A stretch of 64,000 bases of DNA from assembly GCA_009746045.1 (NCBI GenBank), contig RPFO01000667.1:1167252-1231251 (forward strand), in the 5' to 3' direction. The stretch's first letter is position 1. Each line of letters starts with the position of its first letter. The translations under genes were made by a program, and so were the position numbers. This stretch comes from Mesostigma viride (lineage: Eukaryota > Streptophyta > Mesostigmatophyceae > Mesostigmatales > Mesostigmataceae). The notes beneath the pieces are model-generated. The model was not told where the DNA came from and ran no database searches. It was given only the letters and a program-made list of their open reading frames with translations. Shown here piece by piece: positions 30,701-57,095 of the stretch.

Positions 30701-32387
30701 CATTGCTGGCCGACGCAATGTTCTCTCCTCCTTCTGCTGGCGCTTCCCACCGGATCTCGGCGTGCTTGCTGGAGACCTGGGGCAGGGGGGAAGGGGGCGA
30801 TGGCAAGAGGGCAGGAGGGGGAGAGGGCAAGAGGGCAACCGGGAGAGAGGGCGAGAGGGGGGAGGGGAGGAAGGCGAGAGGGCCAGAGGGCCAGAGGGTG
30901 AGAGGGGGGAAGGGCAGCAGGGTGAGAGAGCGAGAATGGCATGGTATGCACGTTGTTCACGGTTGAATTGGATGGATAAGCAAGAAAGGAAGGTGAAGTC
31001 TTTGCACGTGCACGGTGGCAGCGCTGCATTTAGAATATTTTCCATTGCCGTCACACGGGCGGCAACAAACTCTCGTCGACGGTGGCCGGCAAATACCGGC
31101 CAGCTGCTACGAGATCTTAATAGATAAGATTCCTTGCTAAGCGACTAGTAGTAATGATACGCGCCGTGGTTGTAGGGCCAGCCGTCAGGCCGGATCCGTT
31201 CCAGCCAAGTTTGAGGGTGGCCGGATCCACCTCAATCCGGCCCGGATCAGGCTCTTAATCTGTCGGATCCGGCGCTAAATGAAGCACAGCACGGTGGCTC
31301 TTTGTCAAAAGTCACGGAGCACAACATAATAGCCATGTTCGAGGGGGTCAGACTTTGTTTGCTGATTGACAATAACAATGATAATAACAAAATATAATTA
31401 AACAACGACAGTGAGAGGGTCTTTTTAGAGAAACAATACGACTCTTTCACGGGGTCAAACTGAGGCATGAAATAGTAGGGTTGGTTATGCAGCAAGAGTG
31501 GGGTTCCCTAGAGATGAGCAGGGTGGCCCAGAGGGACGGGAGAACAACAATTTTATGTTTAGAGAGGGCCATTAGTGACATCATACTAGAGCGTGTGAAT
31601 GATACTTGAGGAGTGTGCACGCGAGCGTGGTGTTGGAAAGCGAGCAGCAAATAACAGCCTGGCTCACAGTCAAAGAACCCCCAAAGACCAGAGACCACCC
31701 CATAGAGCAAGGTAACACGAGCTCGGGCAGGGATCGGGCAAAGGCAGATTTGGAAAAGGGATCGGGCAAAGGCCGATTTGGAAAGCCAGCGTTCACCTCA
31801 GCAGCTGGGGTTTCGGCCTTCGTTTGAATCTTGAGAAGGGTTAAGAATGATCACGCACGGGATTTTTTGGTAATAGACAAATGGAGCTCCACCGTTACGG
31901 TTAGCTTTTCCTACAGCCGAGGCACCATCACCCCTCTCATAGCGCCGCCTAGAGCGCCCTCGCATAGAGCGGCAGCGCACGCAAGGATGGCACGTAAAGC
32001 TCTCCGAAAATGCCATATATCTGGATGGGACGCCCTAGGCCTGGGTGAAGAGGGAGGCAACACTTGCTACCTTGGAATTAGTCAGAGTCAGAGGAAGCTC
32101 GCCATACTAACTCAAAAGGCATACCCTCTCCTCATCCCCCTACAAGTATAGCATAGCACGTAGCATACCTCTAAATCTTGGATATGAAAATTACTCTTGG
32201 TCGTCCTTCCCACGCGGATCAGCACCGTGTTCTTCGAGAAAACTGAGCCGGCGCATGGCCCCGTTACGACTTCCAGAGCAAGCGGAGACCGTTCAATGGT
32301 CGCTGTTGCGGCTTTTCTAGACCTTGAGCCAGCTCTAGGAGGCAGAGGTGCCTTGCAGGCCGTTCCGGAGGAGGCAGGCGCCCGCAT
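27786..32387 (-). CDS. N-terminal FHA-domain protein
   Basis: Four exons on the minus strand: 32387-32169, 30776-30608, 30060-29174 and 27881-27786 (stop TGA). All GT-AG; the 1371-nt CDS gives 456 residues. The FHA domain (about residues 35-150) spans exons 1-3 and has the phosphothreonine-binding signature: IRVGRTTKSN, VSSKHAEIRW (canonical SxxH) and DVGSSNGTRLE, then DVLWFGC. It is followed by about 220 residues rich in Ala, Thr and Ser (probably disordered) and a C-terminal segment with helical character (VEQALKREMQSCLDRLQ, then AHAEEMVRALQQEAAMGRAE), a likely short coiled coil. No signal peptide or membrane span. It should bind phosphothreonine partners; the partner is unknown. Confidence 0.88.
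28720..29145 (-). repeat. Exon-edge echoes of the FHA gene exon 3 donor
   Basis: The plus-strand boundary GGCACCCACCTGTAGGCGGT followed by CAAGGCACG (29165) is echoed at about 28726 (GGCACCCACCTCGAGTGGGT), 28858, 28940, 29020 and 29113, all on the intron side. Confidence 0.85.
30185..30335 (-). repeat. Two exon-edge echoes of the FHA gene exon 3 acceptor
   Basis: Minus-strand segments near 30217 and 30326 translate to PGEERMLSL and PGEETMSAAG, diverged versions of the exon start PGDEPVLLR at 30060. Confidence 0.75.
30360..30960. repeat. Purine-rich (plus strand) G/A simple sequence
   Basis: GGGGGCCAAGTGGGCAAG-type and GAGAGGGCGAGAGG-type low-complexity DNA either side of exon 2 of the FHA gene. 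It is pyrimidine-rich in the gene's sense strand, as in the other introns. Confidence 0.8.
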
Positions 32388-33024
32388 GCTTCGTGACTAG
32401 TCTCAGTCTGTGCGTTCTTTCGCTCGTATACCAACACGGCTGGGCAGCCCGAACAGGGTCGTTGGCTTTGAAAGTCAACCTAAAATGCGATGCAGCTCAT
32501 GTCGTAACCGCGCAACCAGCTACTCGGGCGGTAAATTTTGCCCCTTATCACTTTCAACGGTGGGTTGCCCGTGCGAGAGTTAAGCCACCATTAGGTTGTC
32601 CCACTTCCCAGAGCACTCTGTCCCCCAGTTTTTCAAGTAAATTTGACTCCAACGGGCGCCCTCGGATCGTAACCGTCGTTTCCGACCCATGCGTTTGCAC
32701 CGGGTCCCCGGGGGATCCGGGTTGCATCCGTACTCGGGTAACCGGCATCGGGTACGTCGGCACCGGAGAGAGTCCGAGGCGATGGTGCAAGCGACTGAAG
32801 CGAGGAAAGTTTTTCTTATGCCGCGGTGGAAAAGGCGCGCTCTCTCTCACACACGGTGGGTTAATTAAAAAATGACAGGCAAGTTCCTTTTCCATTCTAT
32901 TTGAACTGCTGCGATGACAGGCTTGTATTCGCAACAATAGCAGCAGAGGGTTGCCTAGTGGCTTGATTACAAGTACGTCCTTATAGCGTAGGTACGTGCT
33001 CTGCAGTCATTGCTAGGCAGTGCT
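32388..33024. promoter_or_regulatory. Shared divergent (head-to-head) promoter region
   Basis: About 637 bp separate the start codons of the minus-strand FHA gene and the plus-strand SERRATE gene. Both transcription starts must fall here or in 5' UTR introns, so a bidirectional promoter is inferred. No TATA box or named site is clear. Confidence 0.5.
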
Positions 33025-47802
<14,778 letters not shown>

Positions 47803-48588
47803 TCAATTGATTATTAACTGAGACAACTCCTTAGTTATGGAGGCAGCTCCTTGATTAGGTACCCCTGTCGCGAGGGCATACAGCAGCTTCTAGGATGTGG
47901 CTGAAAGCTCCCACATGCCGAGCCCAAGTGTCTAGATCATCCTGTCTCAAGCGGCATGCTCCACATAGGTGGCCGGTCCTTGGCTTCAGGCCAACTTTCC
48001 CCAAGGCAATGATACATGTATCAATGAGGCAATTAGCGCAGGCCAGACATCTGGAGAATCCGGACCATGGTAGCTTGAGCCTGCCGTTATCTTACATCAG
48101 TATCCTGTTGATCCACTCGGGATTTGCTTATGCATATGCATATGCATCCATGTGCCCACGAGTCTTCTTCTGGGGATGTTCCCTATTGAAACCCTGTGGT
48201 AGGACAACCTACCCCTAAAATACGTGTAGGCAAATCGGTGCCTTGTGTAATGGTTTTGTTTTTTTCTCTTCATAGCATCATAAAAATGAAACAATCATTC
48301 CCTTGCAGCGTGGATGGGTGGGTGGGAGCTGAAAAGAGGCCTCCCTACGTCCCCTACCCCTGTGGGCAAGCCACCACCCCCCAATTTTTCTAATGAGATT
48401 AGCATAGTACTCCGTGGCATGCCTTTGCGCATGACACGCAAGTACTTACTTACTTACTTACCCCCCCCCAAGAGGAAGGGGCGTTTTGCTGAGTAGCGTG
48501 GCTAGGATTTTCTAGACTAAATAGCTTAGAGTTAGGCTAAGGCTATGGCTGGTTGTGTACCGTGCGTTGGCGGCACGTGACTAGGTAT
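47803..48588. other. 3' flank of SERRATE
   Basis: No gene seen. It contains a dispersed repeat copy at 48019-48093. Confidence 0.5.
48019..48093 (+). repeat. AGCGCAGGCC dispersed repeat
   Basis: TATCAATGAGGCAATTAGCG, CAGGCCAGACATCTGGAGAA and TCCGGACCATGGTAGC; same family as 47346 and 49262. Confidence 0.85.
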
Positions 48589-48788
48589 TCTGATCAGACA
48601 CTCCGCAAAGGTGAAAACCTTTACGTTCAGTGCCAGGCCGCGGAAAACGCGGAAAACGCGATCTGCAAATGAATCCGACCGGAATCGAACTGGGGACCTC
48701 TCGCACCAATTTTGCTGACTATAGGACGGACGTCTCCGGATACCATGGCATCGCCAACTTACACCTACAGTCATCCGCAAAAGTTCTC
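48589..48788 (-). mobile_element. 200-bp short interspersed element, copy 1, with 8-bp target duplication
   Basis: The 200-bp unit differs at only one position from the inverse-oriented unit at 60345-60544. It is flanked by CTAGGTAT at 48581-48588 and 48789-48796. On its sense (minus) strand it contains AGTTCGATTCC, matching the RNA polymerase III B-box, and ends in a hairpin (GCAAAGG, TTTTC, ACCTTTGC). A tRNA-related SINE is the best guess; the A-box is weak and there is no poly-A. Confidence 0.8.
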
Positions 48789-48796
48789 CTAGGTAT

Positions 48797-49261
48797 GTTG
48801 GCACAGCTAGGCAAACATTCTAAGCATGGCTGCCTTAGCGGCAGTGACTCCAATCGATACAAGCTAGGGCTATTGCTATTCTAGCCCGCTGGGGGCGTCC
48901 ACATCTTGTGGTTGATCATCAGGTCCCCGCCCCTCCAGTACACTTTGGGCTTCTGGGCGGGTCCTGCTTATGGCGGAGGAATTCCGGCCACAGGTCGCGT
49001 CGCTGAGCACTGTTGCTGAGCGGGGGTCAGGTCGTCATCCAGCGTCCAGGTGAGGTCGTGCAACCTCTTGCGACGAGAGAGGAACCGCTGCCTATCCTCA
49101 GGGGAGGGGAAGGTGAGCAGGACTGGTGGGGGAGCCGCCTTGTCCCGTGGGGCGGGGCGGGGCGTTTTCTGGCATGGCGGGGCGGACACGGAGATTCAGC
49201 TAGCGGAAATAATCAGCCGACACCACCGGGGTTGTAGCCAAGAGTGTACAATAAACCATAT
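48797..49261. other. Intergenic, no recognised feature
   Basis: No convincing ORF or repeat. G/C-rich near 49100-49200. Confidence 0.4.
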
Positions 49262-49338
49262 GTATCAAGGAGACAGCCAGCGCAGGCCAGAAATCGGGAG
49301 AATCCGGACCATGGTAGCTCGAGCCTGCCGTTATCTTG
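49262..49338 (+). repeat. AGCGCAGGCC dispersed repeat (fullest copy)
   Basis: TATCAAGGAGACAGCCAGCG, CAGGCCAGAAATCGGGAGAA, TCCGGACCATGGTAGC and GAGCCTGCCGTTATCTT. It links the TATCAAGGAGACAACC motif to the AGCGCAGGCC block. Confidence 0.85.
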
Positions 49339-49501
49339 TCCGCGTGTTCGAGTCGTTTAGGATGATGAAGATGCATGGTGATGGAAATGTGTAGCCTTGT
49401 GCATTGAAATTATGGCTGGCTTACGTGTAGAGCGACTAGATGACCTAGACAGTGGGGCCCGAAACAGCATGCTTGATCAGGGCGTGTGTTTGGTAATAAA
49501 C

Positions 49502-49545
49502 CATATGCCCCTTCTCAGGGATATGTGTTACATATACTCCCCTGG
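49502..49545 (-). repeat. Fragment of the 163-bp dispersed repeat, inverted
   Basis: CATATGCCCCTTCTCAGGGA with TATGTGTTACATATACTCC is the reverse complement of the central part of 25880-25925. Confidence 0.8.
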
Positions 49546-49639
49546 GACGCTCTATGGGCTGTACTTGCTCGCGCTCGCGTCCCCACTCCCCTGATTAAGT
49601 ACTCCAGTCGATTGGACGCCCGCTCAGAAGGCGACGGAG

Positions 49640-51143
49640 TTGAACAGGGTGCAGCACAGGGCTGCAACCTATGGTTGGGAAGATGGGGTTTTGTACAAGC
49701 CATGTTGGGCAAGCGTAGTGTGGTCGTCCCACCGCCTGACAAGCGCGCTGCTATAGTGCAGGCGTACCACGAGCGGTATGGTCACTTGGGTGGCAATCGC
49801 ACGCTCAGCCTCGCGTACGGACCAGCTATTGGTGGAATAACATGCGACACACGGTGGCCCAGGTCGTGGCCAGCTGTGTCCCGTGTGCTCGAACCAAGGC
49901 TAACTTTATAGCGCAGATCATGGTGCTAAGGAGCTGATGTTGCTTCCCATCAAGGGCTTGTTTTATCGCTGGCACGTCGATCTGTGCGGGCCGTTTCAGG
50001 AGAGCCCTGACGGCAACCTCTATCTATGTCATGGTATGCGTGGAGAGCTTTAGCAAATGGGTTGAGTTGATCCCCATCGCTGACAAGCATGGCACTACCA
50101 CAGAGAAGCATTTTGCGGATATCATAACCAGGTTTGGGGCTCCCGCGGAGGTAGTCACGGGGCCAGGGTGCATGGTGAGTTCAGGGGTGAGTTCCAGGAG
50201 TTGCTGGATGGATGTCTTATTGATCACCGTCGCACGTCTCGGGAGCATCCTCAGGCCAATGGTTTGGCTGAGAGATTGGTGCATACCGTCAAGCAGGCGC
50301 TGCGCAAGTGGAGCCTGCAGGTGCCGGAGTCGGCCACTGGTGGGATCGCGAGTTGGCATGGAATCATTGCCATGGGTTATCGCATGTCTCCCCAGGAGTC
50401 TCTCGCTACCTTCTCCCCGTATTTCCTTCTGTTCGGGCGTAATCCTCTTTTGCCTACGGATCGAGGTACAGGTTGCGCACCCCAAACCCATGGCCTTGGA
50501 CAACGCTCAGCAATTTTTGGTTGAGGTGCTGGCCAGGGCAGAGACTTTTAAGAAGGTCATGCCCATCGCGATGAACAACTTGTTCATTGCTCAGCACAGG
50601 GACTCCCTGCGCTACGCTCAGCGCCCGGGGGGGGCATACATGGCTCGCCAGCTGCGGTTTAGGCCAGGGCAGTATGTTTTCCTGCGCACTCAACTGAAGA
50701 ACACTTTCGATGTGGAGGCGGGGCCCACCATTTTGCGCATTGTGGCTATCAAACCATCGGGAGTGGCAATTTTGGAGGGCGCGCCGACGGGAGCCGTACG
50801 ACTGACAACCTCAGCAATCTCAGTCCCTGCTCGCTGCCCAACTTGGTCCACGACCTCCAACCGCACACGTCTCGCCGAGTCAAGGACACCCAGTGTCAGG
50901 TTTGTCACCGGGTCGATCAGGCGGAGTTCATGTTATTGTGTGATCAGTGTAACTGTGGTTGGCACATGCAGTGTTTGCAGCCAGTGGTCACCAGCATTCT
51001 TGAGGGGGATTGGTTTTGTCCAGTGTGCACCGCTGCGCAGTTTACCTCGATCCCGCAGCTTGACTGCGGTCACCGCTGCCCTTGTCTTGGTACGATCGCT
51101 GTCTTCGTACGTGATGGGGCCGGTCGCCAGCGAGGGGGGGAAT
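49640..51143 (+). pseudogene. Decayed LTR retroelement pol: integrase with C-terminal PHD finger
   Basis: Broken across frames, in order: an H2C2 zinc-binding motif (YHERYGHLGGN, then CVPCART near 49880), an integrase core start (WHVDLCGP, 49970), a 4-bp CTAT duplication at about 50025 shifting frame, ESFSKWVELIP, a damaged second catalytic region (VVTG instead of the usual VVTD), HPQANGLAERLVHTV with the third acidic residue (50245-50300), and a C-terminal SH3-like domain (LRFRPGQYVFLR, 50650-50780). After one more frame change comes a C4HC3 PHD finger at 50894-51028 (CQVC, CDQC, WHMQC, WFCPVC). At least three frameshifts; inactive. Upstream RT and RNase H are not seen. Ty3/gypsy type is inferred. 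Confidence 0.8.
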
Positions 51144-51306
51144 TGATACATATGGCAGTGACGTCTCCCAAAGATGTGGCAGCTGCATGTGCATGGGACC
51201 AGGCCAGGCGTTTCAGCTTTATAGCTCACCTGGCTGGGGTTCCCAAAAGCTGAATGGCCAGGACATATAGTAGTGATGCAGGAGATAGTTGCACGCAAAC
51301 GCGACA
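51144..51306 (+). repeat. Probable 3' LTR start, shared with 52948-53104
   Basis: A purine-rich tract (GCGAGGGGGGGAA, 51130-51142) precedes TTGATACATATGGCAGTGAC. From there to CGCAAACGCGACA the sequence matches 52948-53104 at about 95%. The polypurine tract plus position after pol support an LTR start; its 3' end is not resolved. Confidence 0.65.
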
Positions 51307-52944
51307 GCTGTCACGTCCGTGAGCTATAGATCATTCATCCGCACACAGCGAGGATACATTATAGCGATGGCGGGTCGCTCCGTGCTGCCATGGATACGGT
51401 AGCCAAGAATGCTTGCGCAATATAGACAACTGGTGTGGGAAACACTTGCGGAGACGTTGTAGCGCTGAAGCAGTTCAACGTCAGGGGGTTGTGGCATTAC
51501 CCCCAGATACCAACGGTTCCAATGCCAGTCGACTCAACAAGATACCATATCGGGCCAAGGGCACTGCCGGTACTCTTTTGTGTTGTGAATGTTCGTGTCG
51601 TAACAGACCCTAGCCAGGCTCGGGGTATGATTGCCAAAGGACGCAGCTAGTGCAGGAATTGCTGTGAAGCAATTCGTTTGATAGCGATGCTATGCGTGAA
51701 AGTCGGTAAGCTAAGCACGCACTTAATTTCATCTTCAATGGTGCAGGCAATAGCTATGCGACAGGTCACTACGTACGGGTGACAAGGGTTGGAATGGCAT
51801 TATTACAGTAATGCAGTATAGGTCTTGTTGATAGCAATGACCACAATGATCGGGAGCAGACTCAGCGTAGGGACGCTGCCAGTGCGTGAGTCACGCATGG
51901 AGTTGCGTCCGACAGAATCAGCACACCAGTAGTTATTGGGACACTGAGATGCGCTGGTTAGGCTATGCTAGGAATTATTAGCGTGGGCGCTCATGCAGGC
52001 AATATAGGCGCGGTCGACGCACATGCAGTCAGGATCGATTTGGTTGAGACAGGTCCTGGACAACGTTATGTGGGTTGTCCAGGAATTAAGAATTAAGGGC
52101 GTGGTGGAGCCTAGGCTAGAAGGGAGTCGGGATTGTGTTTCTGGCAGGATTTCAACCTGGCTACCTCTCATGGCACAGATGCCGCAGCTTACGACAACCC
52201 TTTACACGTGTCATTTGAAGCGTCGATTGCGTCGTCAGTCACGAGTGAAAGTGCAGATCGATCGTGTAAAAGATATTATATGCTGCGACCTTCAGGTTTG
52301 GTCGTTCGGCACTCATTACTAGATTATTATGTCCTGGACAGAAAAATGCTTCGATTTGTGCCAGATAAAACGGGCACTGAGGCGGCAATTTTAGTTTGCC
52401 ATGATGCCATTTTTTAGATGCTCTTATGTGTGGTGAAAATGTCAGGACGGCATTTCTGGAATGCGGTTTTGTTGTGTCAGGAATCACGACAAACGTTTAT
52501 CGTGTTCTGACAAGCGTGTGTCAAGCGTGTGTTGCTTTGGTGACTCGTGTGGGCTTGACTATATGTGTGGGAAAGAGACACCGGCAGCGTGTAGTCTCTA
52601 GCTTTCATGTACCTTCATGTCGAGCCTTCGTACGTTTGTCCTCACATCTTGAGGCAAGGCTTGTTGACATCCGTTTCCTTGTGTAGGGTGTGTTCGTCCT
52701 CAGTTGTGGGCAACACAATTGCGGATGTGATTGTACAAGGTCGACTACCAATATAATTAATTAAAAAGTGCATATCAAGTTGCAGCTGTGAACCATCTGA
52801 TTTATCCATGAGACAAGTCACGAGGCTATCAGTTTCTAGAGCAGAGGGATACATCTCAATAGGCGTCCTTAGATGGTCCGTTAATTCGTGGCCAATCAAC
52901 GGGGGTCTAGAGCAACGCATGGTAAGCGTCTGCTCATCCTTTAT
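51307..52944. other. Unassigned transposon-rich interval
   Basis: Short ORFs only, none recognised. Could be LTR remainder or nested insertions. Confidence 0.35.
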
Positions 52945-52947
52945 GAA

Positions 52948-53104
52948 TTGATACATATGGCAGTGACGTCTCCCAAAGATGTGGCAGCTGCATGTGCATG
53001 GGACCAGGCCAGGCATTTCAGCTTTATAGCTCACCTGGGGTTGCCAAAAGCTGAATGGCCAGGACATATAGTGATGCAGGAGATAGTTGCACGCAAACGC
53101 GACA
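52948..53104 (+). repeat. Second copy of the LTR-like repeat
   Basis: Same start (TTGATACATATGGCAGTGAC) and end (CGCAAACGCGACA) as 51144-51306, without pol upstream. A GGGAATAAAAGC motif follows at 53127. Possibly a solo or truncated LTR. Confidence 0.7.
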
Positions 53105-53147
53105 TAGCTCCCCGCTGTGCACACTCAGGGAATAAAAGCACTCTGGT

Positions 53148-53182
53148 GCTCCGTGACTGCCCAACGGGAGCACGTGTTTAAT
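53148..53182 (-). repeat. CTCCGTGACT/GGGAGCACG repeat end
   Basis: CTCCGTGACTGCCCAACGGG with AGCACGTGTTTAATTAAT is the reverse complement of the left part of 60985-61022. Confidence 0.6.
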
Positions 53183-53867
53183 TAATCAATTAAACTAGCC
53201 CTACAGACATTTCACCGCCTAGGATTTATGCAGCTGGAGAACGACAAACTGTCCACTTTCCCATCCACAGTTAACTGGCGTGCATACTGCCGGGACAGTT
53301 GCACACAATCAGGGATGTCATCTAGCCAGTTCTCCGCGCTCCTCTATCAAGGAGACAAGCACTCTATCATTAAATAACCCGACCAGGCGATTCTGGCCAG
53401 GTGACTCTGTACACACTCATCTCCGCATGCTAAGTAGCATCAAGTACCCCTTTCCTTTCCACAAGCGACCCCAACCTCGGGGTCACACTCGCAAGCCTTG
53501 CCGGGCAGCCAGTAGCTATGCAGACCACTCGTGGTCTATCAGACCCTTTTTCCCTTTGCAAGGCGCCCTTCTGGGGTATCGTTTTCGTTAGCCGCCTTCT
53601 AAAAGGCCGCACCTTGAGTTCTAAGTCATACTTGTAAAACTGGTTCCCCTTCAACCTTAAAAAATGGCGCCTTGAGAAGTCATACTCCTCTTCTCTACCC
53701 CCTCCTACCGCTTCGCAGGGCAAGGGCTGCGGGTGCCCACTACAGCGACCGCGACGTGACCACTATAGTGACCGTGACGTGCCTACTTGCTACGGCCTCG
53801 CGAGGCAGCCCCAATCCAAAGGGTCTGTTTTTTTCTTTTGTACCATCCATCTCCTCTTTTTTCTCGT

Positions 53868-56687
53868 TTAAAAGTCGTAGCCCTCACGCCCGATCCAGAT
53901 TACGCCGTGCTTGCGTGTGCCGGAGAAGACCTTGCGCCCGTGCATCACACGGTAGTTGTCCAGGAGGAGCACGCTCCCGGGCTTCATCGCGATCTCGTGG
54001 ATGTTGGCCCACGTCAGCTTGTCCACGTGCTCCAAGTCCTCCTCTGCAAATAACAACCGCAGGCGTTGTCAACCAATAGGGGCGAATAACAGGGCAGATG
54101 TTAGTTATCCAGCGACACGTCCAGCGCTATGGCCAGGCCCCCCTCGGTGGTGAGACGGCGATCGTGGCACTCCTACAAATAATCTGAATGAAGACAAAGA
54201 GGCAAACTGAAGTTGGCCATAACTATCACCTTCAGGAGCGTGAATACCGAAACAAATGTTAGGGAAAGTGCCACCTGTCCCCACACCCCAGGTTCTGCTC
54301 TGGTTGGCACAGACCGCGGGGCAACCATGGAGCTCGCCTTAACTAATGGTGAATCAACCGGCGATTCATCCGCTCCCGTCATAGGAACTGGACAAAAGCC
54401 GGTCCCATCCACGCAATGCCGACGTAACATAAACATCGACCCGCGTCGGTTCTGCCACACTGACAAAACAAAGATCATTTACCCTTTTCTACAAGGTGCC
54501 ACCAACCAGACAGACAGACAGACAGACAGGCGGTCTTTCAACTCCCTCAAACTACCTGTTCAAAAATCATCGGACCCCGTTCAGAAAGGCCGGCTTTACC
54601 TACCCGACACCGGCGCGCCATCGCCGTAGAACACGTCCGTCTTGTTGAACCGTGACGCGCCTGTCGTTGGCGGCAGCTCCCCGTCCACAGCCTGCCTCTT
54701 CTCCCTCAGGTACCGGCTGTGGCTGTGCATATTGCAGAACCAGACGGGCAGGCCCGTGGTCGGGTGACGGATCACCGGCGGCTGCGGCTGGGCGATGCCC
54801 TGGAGCATGGCCCCACCGTCGTAGCCCTCGTAGCCCCAGCGGTAGCTCACGTCAAAGTCGACCTTGGCGCGCACGGCCGTCTCCACGGCCCATCGGAGGA
54901 CGCTCTCCAGCACGCTCTTGGGCCACCCCTTGGGGACCTTGTCCATGAAGGGGAGCGGGATCTCCATCACCGAGAACTGGACACCGCCGTGGCCGAGCAC
55001 GCGCGCGAGGAAGGACGTGCTGAGCTGCTCGAACACCTGCGGGGGGCGTAGACGCAGCGCGCCAAGGAAGAGCAGCTCCTACAGGAGAACGTGAATAGCG
55101 AGAGTGTACTGTATTCTATTTAGTACACTTCACTGGGATACTATATAGTATGTTGAGTACACGATACACGGATAGCGAGGAAGGGCATGCCGAGCTACTC
55201 GAACATGTGCGGGAAAAGGTTGTTGAAAATGGGGGAATGCATTAAAAATGAAGTGCAGGGAGTCACACGCACAAAAAAGAGGGAATCGTGAGGAAGGGGC
55301 TCCTGAGCTGCTCGAAGATGTGTGGGCAAACTAGACAAGGACAGGATCGAAGGATGAAGGATGAATATAGAGAGTAAAGAGTGAATCAGCTGGAAAGAAG
55401 CGAGCAGGTGGTGAGCTGCGCACACATTTTCGTGGGGACGGGGCAGATGAGCAAAGCAAAAAGGTCTTACTGTCATTTTGTATAAAGGAGGAAATAGGAA
55501 AGCCTACGAATGGGGTTGTCATGGTGAATGTGATGGTGACACCATGTATGCATAGCTGCCATGGGATACGAATCTACCATCGCCAGCACAGGATGAGGCC
55601 AGCTGCCAACCAGGTTCTGAATAGGAGGATACTATGCGATTGACCAGGGTCTGAATGGGATCATCCACTGTGAGTCAAGCGCCCAATCACGCTCTGTAAT
55701 TTATAGCAACATCAAGCCACACATCCATGTGGACTTATTTTGCTACGTATGGATCCAGCAACTCAACACTAGAAGGCGTGACACATCGTAACTGATGTGC
55801 ATGACAAATTGTGGAGAAGTCTGTGCCATCCTCGGCAAGTAGCCATGGTTCACTATTTTTTTCCCCTAGAATAACAGCTCATTAGGACGGACCTTGGCGC
55901 CGTCCAGCACGAGGAACTCGCCGCCCTTCTCAGCGGCCTTGAAGCACACGAACGCCGCGAGCCGTGGCGTCCGGTTGCCGACCATCTCATTATGCATGCC
56001 GACGGTGTAATTTGCGCGGGAGGGCTTGTTGACCGCCTCATACACGGCGTCCTTTCCACTGGCGACGGAACGGGCAGCAATGCGGTGCATCGGGTCTAAG
56101 CAGGGGTTCAAGCCCAGAGCCGTAACCAGGGCTTTAGAACCCTCAGGGGTCTTAGCCATTTCAAATCCTGTCATTTGTACCACGCCCTCTCGTTTCAACG
56201 TGTCGATGATCGAGCGCGCATTCTCCTTCAACCACTGAAGCTCGGCCGCAGCTTGCTCAGCTGGAGTGGCTGCCGAGGCGGCGGGAACACATGAATCACG
56301 CACCAACTCGATGAGCCCGCGTTTTCCAGGAGCCGGAACCCGTGCCACCTTTGCAATCGAGCCAACTGCTTCTACTTTGCTGGTAGCTTTCAAGGATTCC
56401 TTTTTTAGTTTTTCAATAGAATCGACTGTAATGGGCTCACCCCACAATGTGAAAGGGCATTCCGGAAACGTCTTCTCCATCTTGACATCTTCGACCAGCG
56501 TCTTGGCAAAGCCGTCGCCAGTAAAAGAAGGCGTGGCTGCTGCCTGCGCGCAGGACACCTGAAGTTGCCTCCTGGATTGGGATGGACACGAAGCAGGCTT
56601 AATGTTTGCCTTGGCAGCCGGGGCACGCGAGGCAACCAGGGGCATTATGAAAGCCGAAGCGGCGGAACCGACGAGCATTGACGCCAT
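53868..56687 (-). CDS. TauD/clavaminate-synthase-like Fe(II)/2-oxoglutarate dioxygenase, probably plastid-targeted
   Basis: Three exons: 56687-55893, 55036-54604 and 54043-53868. GT-AG; the 1404-nt CDS gives 467 residues. The first ~55 residues are Ala/Ser/Arg-rich with few acids, resembling a plastid transit peptide. The metal-binding facial triad is visible: HxE in GMHNEM (about residues 232-234) and the distal His in RVMHGRKVF (about 444), with the 2-oxoglutarate-binding Arg expected downstream in SGTRKH. PGSVLLLDN is typical of the family. It resembles the plant At3g21360 group. Substrate unknown. The exon 2 acceptor at 55037 fits homology (GAK/VFEQL) and is the edge echoed at 55170-55325; an acceptor at 55079 would add 14 residues. 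Confidence 0.88.
55165..55330 (-). repeat. Two exon-edge echoes of the TauD exon 2 acceptor
   Basis: GCCGAGCTACTCGAACATGT (55189) and CCTGAGCTGCTCGAAGATGT (55302) repeat GTGCTGAGCTGCTCGAACAC at 55017, with GAGGAAGG nearby in both. The echoes lack the acceptor AG. Confidence 0.88.
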
Positions 56688-57095
56688 TGTTGAGTAAATT
56701 AATTAGCAGCGAAAGCTCGGGGGGTTGAAGGGAGTTGAGGGTGATGGTAATTGAGGCAATCGCGCCCCTTTGCCTTACCAAGGATTGCTGATATCGAGGG
56801 AAATCCAATCCAAAACACTGCTTTGATGTAAGCGTCGATATGAGCACTCTTCTCAAAGCACTCCCATTACGTCACGTGATCGCTGGTTGATTGAGCAGTG
56901 ACGTCTATCGCCTGTCGAGAAGCCGCAGGCCACGTAATGAAATTTGGCTCCGTATTCTTATCCACGCGATGTTGGACACGTGGTAGGTATCCATCAATCA
57001 TGTGACCAGAGATTACCGGTAGAGACGGGGGCAGTGATATATGCCGGCTTGGCCGCCTGGGAGCCTCCGGCCTCGTGGACGACTCACGAGACTGT
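56688..57095. other. Upstream region of the TauD gene
   Basis: The TauD promoter must lie here; no specific element recognised. A 24-bp AT-rich stretch precedes the start codon. Confidence 0.4.

Noticed and set aside
48630-48884. ORFs reading NPTGIELGTSRTNF
   Set aside because: They are translations of the 200-bp short interspersed element (B-box region), not a protein.
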